DNA of 22,531 nt, taken from Willaertia magna (lineage: Eukaryota > Heterolobosea > Eutetramitea > Acrasida > Naegleriidae). The notes below the pieces were generated by a model, which was not told where the DNA came from, did no database searches, and was given only the letters and a program-made list of their open reading frames with translations. The translations under genes and the position numbers were made by a program. This document shows positions 9,693-18,900 of the stretch, piece by piece (position 1 is the stretch's first letter; each line of letters opens with the position of its first letter). The stretch covers positions 1 through 22,531 of the forward strand of contig CADWAF010001577.1 in assembly GCA_902984215.1 (NCBI GenBank), read 5' to 3'.

Positions 9693-10905
9693 ATGAGTCA
9701 ATCTGAAGGTAAGTGGCAGGTTGTTGTTTTCACACAATAATCCGATTTTCAATCATTTTCACATTCATTCATTTAACGATTGGTTTATTTTGAGCAGTAA
9801 CAATTAATAAGAACAATGTTGTTAATCCATATTGGTTACATATTAAAGGATTTGTAGCCGGAGCTAGTTCAGGAGTTGCAAAATTAGTGGTTGGACATCC
9901 TTGTAAGTAATGAATTAAAAAAACAATGCATTTACAAACGCATTTAATCAAATGATTAGTTGATACAATTAAAGGTTAGTAAATATTTATTCGTTGACAA
10001 CAAAAACTTAATTTTTTCAGTAAGATTACAAACGGAAGGTTATGGCGGGAAATTTGGTGGACCATTTGATTGTTTAATTCAAACTGCCAAGAAAGAAGGA
10101 TTAAAAGGTTTATATAAAGGTGCATTATTACCTTTGTTTGGTTGGAGTTTTATAGATAGTGTCATGTTAGGTACTGTCTCATATGTTAGAAAATTACAAA
10201 TGAAACAAAAAGGTTTAACTGACGTAAATGACCTCAGTTTATTAGACCATTCAATTGCTGGCTTTTTTGGGGGTATGACTTGTAGTATTGTTGCTAATCC
10301 TATTGAACAAATTAAATCTAGGTTACAAGGTAAGTCAACTTTGAAATTATTAAAATTGTTGTGACAATAATAATTAGTACAATATAATTGGGATAGCTCA
10401 ACTCAACGTTACAAAGGTCCATTTGATTGTATGAAACAATTATACGCTAACAATGGATTAAAGGGTTTCTTCTTTGGAATGTCTGGAACTCTATTATTTA
10501 GAACATTTTGTAGTGTTTATATGGGTGCCTATGAATATTTCAAAAGATTATTATCTAAATATAATTCAAATATTGGTATTCCTCAATATATGATTAACTT
10601 TATTGCTGGAGGATGTGGTGCAACTGTTTTTTGGATGGCTAGTTTTCCAGCTGGTAAGTATTTCATCATCTTCTTTTATAATTAAATAATAAAAAGATAC
10701 TGTAAGAGCAAGAATGATGTCACAACCTGATGTACCAAAAGATCAATTGAAATATAAGAGTTTAAGAGACTGTATTTCTAAGGTTTATATTCAAGAAGGA
10801 GGAATAAGAGGATTTTATCGTGGTTTCGTTCCTTGCTTACTAAGATCTTTCCCAACCAATGGAGCTGCCTTCTTAAGTTTCGAACTAGTTATGAAGTACT
10901 TGTAA
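9693..10905 (+). CDS. Mitochondrial carrier (SLC25 family), carnitine/ornithine-carrier-like, six exons
   Basis: Joining exons 9693-9708, 9798-9902, 9960-9974, 10021-10329, 10378-10653 and 10697-10905 gives a continuous 309-residue protein, the normal length for this family. All five introns (89, 57, 46, 48 and 43 nt) have GT..AG ends and all interrupt codons after the first base. The threefold signature is complete: PFDTIKVR (P40, D42, K45, R47), PIEQIKSR (P139, E141, K144, R146) and PADTVRAR (P239, D241, R244, R246). Each is followed by a matrix-helix segment (GLKGLYKG, GLKGFFFG, GIRGFYRG). This implies a six-helix inner-membrane transporter exchanging small metabolites between matrix and cytosol. 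The opening GHPFDTIKVRLQT resembles the carnitine/acylcarnitine and basic-amino-acid carrier branch, but I would not assign the substrate from that. The N-terminus is short, without an obvious presequence, as usual. Exon 1 encodes only MSQSE plus one base. Confidence 0.92.
9960..9974 (+). other. 15-nt microexon of the carrier gene
   Basis: The exon ttgatacaattaaag lies between an AG at 9958-9959 and a GT at 9975-9976. With one base from exon 2 and two from exon 4 it encodes F-D-T-I-K-V, the centre of the first carrier signature. Reading straight across without it removes the essential signature Asp and Lys. Its length is a multiple of three, so skipping would keep the frame. Confidence 0.88.
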
Positions 10906-11143
10906 TTTTGTTCAATCCTAAGCACGCCTCGATCCATTCACCATTCAGCCAAATTTTAACTAAAATTTAAACATTATTTGTCCAAAATGTTTATTTTTAA
11001 TAAAATATTTTTAAAAAAATATTTGAAGACGTCGGTTTTTAACATTTTGATCTTTTTGTTTGTCTGATAATAAAACATTGAACGATAGATAGTTTTCATT
11101 CAATAATTTTATGTATCATTCTTTTTGAATTTGTAAAAACCAA

Positions 11144-12693
11144 ATGTTTAAAGTCCCTTCCCAAGGTACTTCTTTAAGTGCCATAGGTGAACCTGTACCT
11201 CCAATTTATCTTCCTATTAGCGATTGCTATGAATATGTTCCTTTACCAGGACCTAATGATTGGTTAAATCAATACCAAGAAGAAGGCCAAACCTTTAATG
11301 ATTTTGTAAATGGAGAGTTTGAGGCACCGTAAGTTTTGTTAATTATTCCTTCTTTTCTAAAAACTTTGTCAAAAACATTAGTGATGAAACTAGAAAGAAG
11401 ATATATCTCGTTCCGATTGGTTCTTTCAATAAAGATCATGCTCCAAACATTGATATTTTAGTAAAGTACGTTAAAGTATTTTTTGATACAGACAGAGTTG
11501 AGTTACTTCCGGCCATTGAAATTCAAGAAAATCCTAGTCCTTCAAATAAATTAGAGATTGATAATACTACTAAATCTAATGATGTTGTTGATGCGACTGT
11601 TTGTAGCCTAAACGATACAAATAGAACTAATTGCTCAGGTAAGACAAAAGTTGGAAAAGGTTCTTCTAATAAGAAAAACGCAAGAGATTTACTGCATAGT
11701 CATAGAAAGCCTAAATCCTCAAGTAAAATAACAACGAACGACGATGAAGATATTATGGAAATTGATCCTTCAACCTCATCTACTCCAGAACTACCAATAC
11801 CCAAGGCTTCCACTATTGTTTCTGTAAATATCCTTAATGAATTTATAAACAATAATAGTGAAGGAGAGGACGCAACTTCATTGATTTCTAAAAAGCATAA
11901 TGGTACAAATAATAAGGAACGAAAAGATAAAAAGAAAAAGAGAAAAAAGAAGGAATACATTTATTTAAAACTTGGTGAGAAATTAGAACCTGTTACCTGT
12001 AGAAAAGCTTTAGATTTTGATGAATTGCAATTATGTATTTCTGACATTTTGGATATACTTGAATGTACCGTTCCATCAGATGCTTTTTGTTTAATTGGCC
12101 TTACATTATGGGATTTATATATGGATGCTTCAGATTTGTTTATTGTTGGATTATCTTCTTCTGGGTTTAGTGGTTGTTTTTCATTTGCTAGGTATGATCC
12201 AGTTCCTTATAAAGAAACGAATTGTATGTCTATGAGCGATCAAGAGAGAGAAAATTTAATTTTAAAACGATCTTTAAAAACTTTAGTTCATGAGATTTTA
12301 CATTTATTTGGAATAAGTCATTGTATTTATTTTTCATGTTTAATGAATGGAACTGCAAGTTTATATGAAGATGATATGGCACCTTTTTATTTGTGTCCAG
12401 TTTGTGAACGTAAATTACAATATGTTTTAAAATTTGATGTTTTACAAAGATATAAAAATATGTTGAACTTTTTTACAAATGATTTATCCGAGTTTAATTT
12501 TAAAGAGGAAACAACTTGGGTTACTAAAAAATTAGCTTATTTAAATTCTTTAACGGAAGAAGAAATAGAATTGTCTTATAAAGAAGTGGTTATTCCTAGC
12601 TCAAGCTCTTCATCACACAATCATTATGGTTCATCTCAAGAAAAGTGTAAATCTAGATGTGACCAACGTATACTACGAAGTACAAAGAAGTAA
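11144..12693 (+). CDS. Archaemetzincin (M54) zinc metalloprotease, two exons
   Basis: Exons 11144-11328 and 11382-12693, joined over a 53-nt GTAAGT..TTAG intron (codon split after base two), give 498 residues. The N-terminal part matches animal archaemetzincins: DWLNQYQEEGQTFNDF, then IYLVPIGSF and a strand-helix unit through VKVFFDTDRVELLPAIEI (about 90-110). After a long non-conserved, Ser/Asn-rich insert (about 115-250) ending in a Lys/Arg cluster, the catalytic half resumes with RKALDFDELQLCISDIL, FCLIGLTLWDLY and SFARYDP. The signature HEILHLFGISHC gives zinc ligands H365, H369 and H375 with catalytic E366. It continues with C-x4-C-L-M and, 17 residues later, CPVC, the four cysteines that bind the second zinc in this family. 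All catalytic residues are intact, so an active aminopeptidase-like protease is expected. The basic cluster (KKKKRKKK) could direct it to the nucleus. The start ATG directly precedes the conserved N-terminus. Confidence 0.95.
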
Positions 12694-12770
12694 GGTAACG
12701 TTGTAGTACAAAAGTAATGTGGGAAAGAACAATGAAAAAATTGAGGTAGTTTTTTTGAAGTTTGTAGACC

Positions 12771-12820
12771 AATTTATGTTTGGCGTTCTTGGGTTATTCT
12801 TGGAAGAGCATACATAAATT
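12771..12820. repeat. 9-bp inverted repeat downstream of the archaemetzincin gene
   Basis: aatttatgt at 12771-12779 pairs exactly with acataaatt at 12812-12820 across a 32-nt spacer, and the inner flanks pair partly. It sits 78 bp past the archaemetzincin stop and could be a 3'-end stem-loop. At this size chance is a fair alternative. Confidence 0.35.
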
Positions 12821-12982
12821 ATAAAGGAAATTAAGAGAAAATCCGCTTTTTAAACTGTTGCACATTGTAAACAAATATTTAAAATAAATGTTACAAAATT
12901 TGTACATTATTTTTCGGGACTTGTTGTAGCAGTGTCAGTAAAAACTTTTACAAAACTAAAAAAAAAAACAGATCTAGAAAAA

Positions 12983-13942
12983 ATGTCAGTGTTGAGTATT
13001 GATGAAAATATTTTTTATTTTATTATTTTCGAATATTTAGATGATAGATCACTTGCCGATTTATCTTTAACTTGTAAATCTTTTTTTAAATTAATTGAAG
13101 GAAATGAAGAATATAATATTTGGAAATTAAAATTCAATAATTATTTGAATCTTTTTTTACAAAATAAAGTAATTCCATTAGTGCGTGAAAATGGTGACGA
13201 TCAAATATTATCTTTAAAAGAAGAAGATAAATTAATTGTAATAAACGATAGAATTTCTAAATTTTTAAATAATTACAAAAATAAAATGTTCCAAAATTTA
13301 AAACAATTAAATACTGACAAAATAAAATACATGTTACTGAAATACAAATGTATTTTTAAAAAACCAAGTAAAGAATCTATTAATTCAACATATATTTATC
13401 CTTATTATAATAATTATCATACTTTGACATCAATAGATCAAAATTTTTGGCGTACTTTTTATTCTAATTTAATTTTTAAACCAAAAAATATTTATTATTG
13501 CTGTATTTTACTTTCTTATTTTAATCAAGAAGCAGAACATTATTCTAATGCATGGCAAATCTTAATTGGTGTTGAACCATTTTATGATGCTCCATTTATT
13601 GAAACATGGATGTCAAGTGGTGGTGAAGATTACAATGGAGAAGGCGACTTGGAATTGGGATTTGGATATTGTGTCAAGTCAGATGCTGTAGTTGAAAATG
13701 GTAATACTAGTTATCAAGTTAAAACTGTTAATGATGGAGGTGATTGTATTGGTATCAAGATTGATTGGATGGATGAAGAAGAAATTTCACTTACTTTTTA
13801 TTTAAAGGACAAAACAGAAAGAACTTTTAGAAAGAAAGCAAAGAGTGACAGGGAATATCAATTGGTTGTTAGTTTAGTTAAATCTAAACAATTAATTACA
13901 TTATTTCCATGGGATGGAAATGTTGAAAATTTAAAATATTAA
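12983..13942 (+). CDS. F-box protein with SPRY-like C-terminal domain
   Basis: The frame is open further upstream, but the first ATG is at 12983 and gives 319 residues. An F-box occupies about 5-50 (ENIFYFIIFEYLDDRSLADLSLTCKSFFKLI, then IWKLKF), the SKP1-binding module of SCF ubiquitin ligases. After a Lys/Asn-rich helical linker, the C-terminal half reads as a beta-sandwich resembling a divergent SPRY/B30.2 domain: NAWQILIGVE (189-198), GFGYCV, DGGDCIGIKIDWMDEEEISLTFY (about 251-273) and QLVVSLVKSKQLITLFP near the end. The repeated IG-x-x and GD-x-IG-x-x-x-D pattern is typical of SPRY cores. The inferred role is a substrate adaptor that uses the SPRY-like fold to choose its target; the target is unknown. 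The F-box call is good and SPRY is moderate. Its stop lies 45 bp from that of the convergent F-box-Rho gene. There is no intron. Confidence 0.82.
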   Translation: MSVLSIDENIFYFIIFEYLDDRSLADLSLTCKSFFKLIEGNEEYNIWKLKFNNYLNLFLQNKVIPLVRENGDDQILSLKEEDKLIVINDRISKFLNNYKNKMFQNLKQLNTDKIKYMLLKYKCIFKKPSKESINSTYIYPYYNNYHTLTSIDQNFWRTFYSNLIFKPKNIYYCCILLSYFNQEAEHYSNAWQILIGVEPFYDAPFIETWMSSGGEDYNGEGDLELGFGYCVKSDAVVENGNTSYQVKTVNDGGDCIGIKIDWMDEEEISLTFYLKDKTERTFRKKAKSDREYQLVVSLVKSKQLITLFPWDGNVENLKY

Positions 13943-13987
13943 AAAGTCAACTTGGTAAAATAAATTAGACTGTCAAAAATCAATCAA

Positions 13988-15710
13988 TCAACCAATGATA
14001 CAATTTTTATTCTTTTCATAATATGTTCTTTGTATCATTGCATATTTACAACCCCATTTCATTACCATTTCCATACAATTTTTAACACCTTGCCCAGTTT
14101 TAGCACTAGTTTCAGCATATCCTACACAATTATTAATTTTCTTACAAACTTCTAAACCTTCCTTAAACGTTACAACACCATACCTTTTATACTTTTTATC
14201 TAAATTAAATTTTAATGATTCTTTACTATTCGATTTATTTATCCTTAAATCTAATTTAGTTGCACATAAAAAGATTGGAATATTAGGTGCATGTTTTGAT
14301 AATTCAACAATCCATCTATTTGTACAATTCTTTAAACTTATTGCATTAACTGAATCAAAACATAAAAGAAAGATATCTGCACCTATATATGATAATGGTC
14401 TTAATTGATCATAATCTTCACTTCCAGCTGTATCTATAAAACTTACTGCCCATCTTTTATTATCATAAATTGTAAAGGTTGTATAATTATCAAAAATGGT
14501 TGGTAAATATTCATCCGTTAAAAATTCATCATTTGCAAATCTATTTAATAAACTAGTCTTTCCAACTATTTCAATAATTAAATAAATAAATATTTTAAAT
14601 AAATAACATACCAGCACCATCACCTACTACAACAATCTTTACAGGAGTTGCATGATTTACAATTTTATTATTTCCATTGTAATAAGTATACATTTCCATT
14701 TGATGAACATATAAATAATCTTCTTTACTCCATGGAGCTTTTTTAAATGAAATTTTATTTTCATTAACTTCAAAACTACCAGTTTTTAATAAAATTAAAT
14801 CATTTACATATCTTTCTATAAATAAACTTCTATATGATAAATTATTATTATTATTGTAACTATTTCTATAATAATTAATGTGGTTTTTTGTATTTAAAAA
14901 AGAAGAAGGAGACGAACTTCCAAAATTCGACGTCCTATTATTGTTATTTCCATTATTATTATTATTACTATTGATATTATTTGATTGTTGACAGATTGAT
15001 GTTAGTGAATGAGAACGTATTTCAAGTAATTCATTTGGATAATTTAATTGAAATATTTCAAACCATAATAAATCATCAATTGTTGTAAAATACCAATGTT
15101 TACAAACTAAACAAACTTTTGACATATTTTCAATTGGTAAATATAAAAATATTTTTATTAAAACTTCATTAGGTAACCAAATATGTATTTGTTGTTGTAA
15201 TTTTAATTTATTATTAAAACTGTTGTCATTTTCATTATCATGTAAATAAATTATATTTTCTGAATTTGGAAAAATAGAATTCCCAGCAATTGTAATTCTC
15301 TTTTCAGAATTTGTAAAAATTATATTATTATTATACAATGTAGAATGATGTTGTTTTTTCTTTATTAATCTTTTTGATTTTCTTTTTTTTGAAGGTGTAA
15401 ATGTTGGTAATTCAAGTGTCACATCATTACTACTATCAATCATTTGATCATTATCTGTAACAATACTATTATCCGTAATATTATTAAATATTGATGTTGA
15501 CATTGTCATTGTAGAAGGAGAAGAAGGTGATTTAGGAGTGTTTGGTGTTGAAAATTTTCTATTATTATTTCTAGGAGTATTAGGTGTATTAGATGTATTA
15601 TTATTATTAGAAGAGGATGATGGTGATGAAGTATTTGGGGAACTAGACCTTCTTCTGAAAGAAAATGGAGAAGATAAATTTTTATTGTCATCTCCACTTT
15701 CAGAAATCAT
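13988..15710 (-). CDS. F-box-Rho GTPase fusion protein, two exons
   Basis: Minus-strand exons 15710-14612 and 14565-13988, joined over a 46-nt GTATGT..ATAG intron, encode 558 residues. The intron cuts the P-loop codon for V367, and splicing restores the invariant GDGAVGKT (363-370), so the two halves are one gene. Residues 1-175 are Ser/Asn/Pro-rich and disordered, with a basic patch at 107-120. The F-box lies at about 177-222 (WLPNEVLIKIFLYL, VCLVCKHWY). An Asn-rich spacer and a conserved-looking helix (SYRSLFIERYVNDLILLK) follow. The GTPase is of Rho type: switch I LPTIFDNY (T389), switch II DTAGSEDYDQLRPLSY (411-426), guanine-specifying ATKLDL, a Rho-type insert region, and ETSAK. The residue matching Rac Gln61 is S415. 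The protein ends C-I-I-G, a CAAX-like prenylation box. The inferred role is an SCF ubiquitin-ligase adaptor tied to Rho signalling at membranes. Confidence 0.93.
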
Positions 15711-15948
15711 TTTTCTCTATTTTTTTTATTTTAATTTTTTATTGTTGAAAGTTCGGGTTATTTAAAAGTTCAGCAAATAATAGTGTTGGTATTGAATTTG
15801 TTGCTTGTTGCGGGAACATGCAACCTATTAGTACTAAATTTTCTTTTTGGCAACAAAAGGGCTGTTGTGTGACAAATGGACTGTAAATTGTTAATATCTT
15901 ACGTGACGTATTAGATGGTATTTTTAATGGTAATCTTAATGATTATCT
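15711..15948 (-). promoter_or_regulatory. Short intergenic region upstream of the F-box-Rho gene
   Basis: These 238 bp separate the REV3 stop from the start of the F-box-Rho gene in tandem orientation, so they hold the REV3 3' flank and the F-box-Rho promoter. Two GC-containing words stand out: gcgggaa at 15810-15816 (the complement of an E2F-like TTCCCGC core, inside a short gttgc/gcaac inverted repeat) and acgtgacgta at 15901-15910 (a bZIP/CRE-like core). Both are short enough to occur by chance. Confidence 0.2.
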
Positions 15949-18900
15949 CTATTGTTGGAAGGTATCAAGATTTGAAAGAGAATCAATATTGTTTTTCACG
16001 TGGAATTTACGAAACATGTAAGGACATTCTAGGGAACAACAGTAATTGCCAATAGTACCATGGTTTGTTATATCTATTTGGCAATTACAATGATTACAAA
16101 TGTTTTTCAATTTTTCATATTCTGATTCAACTTGTAATTTTCTCTCCAATAAAACAATTGGATTTTCTTTACAATAATTGCATAATACTGTATTTTGTTC
16201 TTTAGTGGCTGTTGGAAGTACCTTAATTTCTTTACCACAACAGGTACAACTTTTATGTAAAGGTTTAAAGTATTTTGATATGTGGTTTTTATGAAAATTT
16301 TCCATTCTCCAATCGTTTAATAAATAAAAATCTTTTTTTGGTAAGTTTTGATACCATGCATTACAATTTACAAAACATAATGAAAACAATCTATCTAATG
16401 AAGGTAATAATTGTTTTGTAATGTAATAATGAAAATTTAAACGATATTTTAAATGATTCTTTAAATAATATTTTGGGTGAATAACCATTTCACTTAATTT
16501 AGCATTATTTGATGGAATATTCTTGTGAAAAACTACTAAATAAGGAATTCTTTCATTGAATAATGGTTCTGCTCGTTTATCTCTATTCATTTCCCTTACT
16601 GAAACTATAGCAGCTGGAGGTAAATTAGATTGTGATTTATAAGTCCCCAATTTAACTTTTTTAAAGAAAAGGAAATCTTGGAATGAGCATTTGCCTGATA
16701 TAATTCTATACATAGATCTTACTAAAAAGTTTTTAACAATAGAGAAGTCTAACGAGTTAAAAAGTAATTTTAAACTCTTTTCCATTAAAGATCTGACAAG
16801 TTGACAATTATCTCTACGTACTGTTTCTATACCTTTTGCAAATAAATTACCTTTCGTTTGGGAAGGACTTTCATATGCATTTCCAACATATCTTTTCTTA
16901 CTCACTAAGAAACTTGGTTGAAATATTCTTTCCATTTGTAAGGTAATAGGGCGAGGATGATGGTTTGTAACAATTCTTACTATTTCTTTACCAATCTTAA
17001 ATGCTTCTTCTCTAGAGGTAAAACATTCAACAAATAACGAATCTGTGTCACCATAAACAACTCTACATTTTCCTTTGAAATTAGCCTTAACTAAGTCAAT
17101 TGCATTTTCTAACGTTTGCCGTGCTAATTGTACAATAGAATCAGCTAAATAAGATAATGGCATTCTACCAGAAAAGTTTGCACTGGTATAACCATATGTT
17201 ACGTTGGCAATTAATTTGAGACCAAGTTGTCTGGCATTTAACACACGTTTGGAATGTTCATTATTGGTTGATTGATTAATATGTTTCATTGCTTGCTTTA
17301 CCATCAATCTGGTTTCTAATATTTCTGATAGCATTGTTGGTAATATTCCTGTTCTCACGCTTGGTTTTACAAAAACAATTTGATTAGGTGTGATTGTAAA
17401 TATGTCTTTTAACTTTTCGTCAATATTTTCCTCAGAATCACCAAAATCAAAATTAAAGCAATCTTTTAATAATTTACGTAGTTCTTTGGCAGGAAAGTAG
17501 TTATCGTTTGTACCTAATTTAACATTTCCTGTATTAAACACATCGTTTAATTTACCTAAGCATGTACTATAACATAGATTGTGGGCAATGATAATAGAGG
17601 GATATAAGGATTGGAAATCTAGTATAATAACCGGGTTTGTATATAATTTACTTTCTGGCTCCATAACTAACGGTAAGCATTCAATTGCTGACTGATCCAT
17701 TACTTGTTTTCTAGTAGGGGAAATAGCAATGTATTGGTATAGCCTTGTCAATCTTAACATCATACTTTCCACACGGTATTGAGATCCTTTAAATAATACA
17801 TTAAAAAATTCAATTCCAAACACTTTACTAAGTTCACTAGTACGATTAATAATATCTAAATTGTTTAAAATATCAAAGGTTGTTATTGTTTTTAGTAAGA
17901 AATAATTTAAAATTAATTGGTATGATGTATGTTCTTTTTCATGAGAGCACTCGTTTGAAATACTAGATAGTGTTTGATATGTATAACTTGGAATTCTTTT
18001 CTTTAATAAATGGTAACAGACGTCTTGTAGTGAATAAATGTCCAATTTTAATTCATTTTTTAAAATTCTCCAAACATTAATTACTATTCTTCCCTTAATT
18101 GTAATACCAGACTGGTGTGTCCTTCCATATTCATTAATCCCCATTCTGGTACTATTTGGTTTGTTCTTATTATTCTTATTAAAGAAAAAGTTAATTGTCC
18201 TACTAAGTTCATCACTTAATCTTTTGTGTTGCACAACGAAATACCTCTCTATTAAATATCCCAGTGATTGAGTTTGTATTTCATAGCCTAACAAAATATC
18301 AGGATCTAACTCTTTAATTAATTGAATAAACCCATTGAATAAATATGTTTCGTTTTCATAATTTAAAATTTCATAAAACTTTGTTGAAAAAGGACTTCTT
18401 ATGTGTTGTGGTAAATTCTCTATTTTTTTAAACTTAGCCAAATCTAATTCTCTATTAAATAGTAAGTAATGTTGTAAACTATTAATTGGGTCAGAACAAT
18501 CTTCAAAGGTCATAATAATGAATTGAACAGAGTCATAGTTTGGGTCGGGCAAGAAATCAAATCTTGTCAGGGCATAACATTCTATACAACAAATAGTCAA
18601 ATGTTGTTTTTCTGTCAATTCCGTTTGACCCTCTTGTTCATTTAGCTTTTGGTTGTTAAAATCTTGTATATTCAGTTTACTGTTATTAATGGATAATTCT
18701 GAGTTTAGGGAGGAATAGTTTTTAGTTCTATTTCTAATTGGTGAGTCCTTATTGGGTGTATTTAATATAGATAATAATTTGTTGGGGGTTGGTTTTTGTA
18801 CATTGTCAATAGGAGGGGATACTTTCATTGCCAAGTCCTCAATATCAACAATAGGTGCTACGTCCTGCTTACCTAGTACTATTGACGTATTTGAAGGGTC

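Noticed and set aside
9960..10685. Separate small ORFs at 9960-10364, 10431-10685 and 10714-10905
   Set aside because: They are exons of one carrier gene. GT..AG junctions in one phase rebuild a full 309-residue protein with all three signatures.
11144..11332. An independent 62-codon gene
   Set aside because: It carries the archaemetzincin N-terminal motif and ends at a GTAAGT donor that joins in frame to 11382.
12932..12982. A longer N-terminus for the F-box/SPRY-like protein
   Set aside because: It would begin at GTG. The first ATG in the frame, at 12983, directly precedes the F-box.
13988..14623. A stand-alone Rho GTPase gene starting near 14623
   Set aside because: That frame begins at a non-ATG codon inside the intron region and lacks the P-loop. 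Splicing 14612 to 14565 restores GDGAVGKT and joins it to the F-box frame.
15506..15765. Leu- and Asp-rich ORFs overlapping the start of the F-box-Rho gene on both strands
   Set aside because: They are alternate readings of the Ser/Asn/Pro codon repeats in the real frame.
15810..15910. E2F-like and CRE-like sites as firm regulatory elements
   Set aside because: Single 6-10-bp matches without conservation or positional support; listed only as weak candidates in the intergenic entry.
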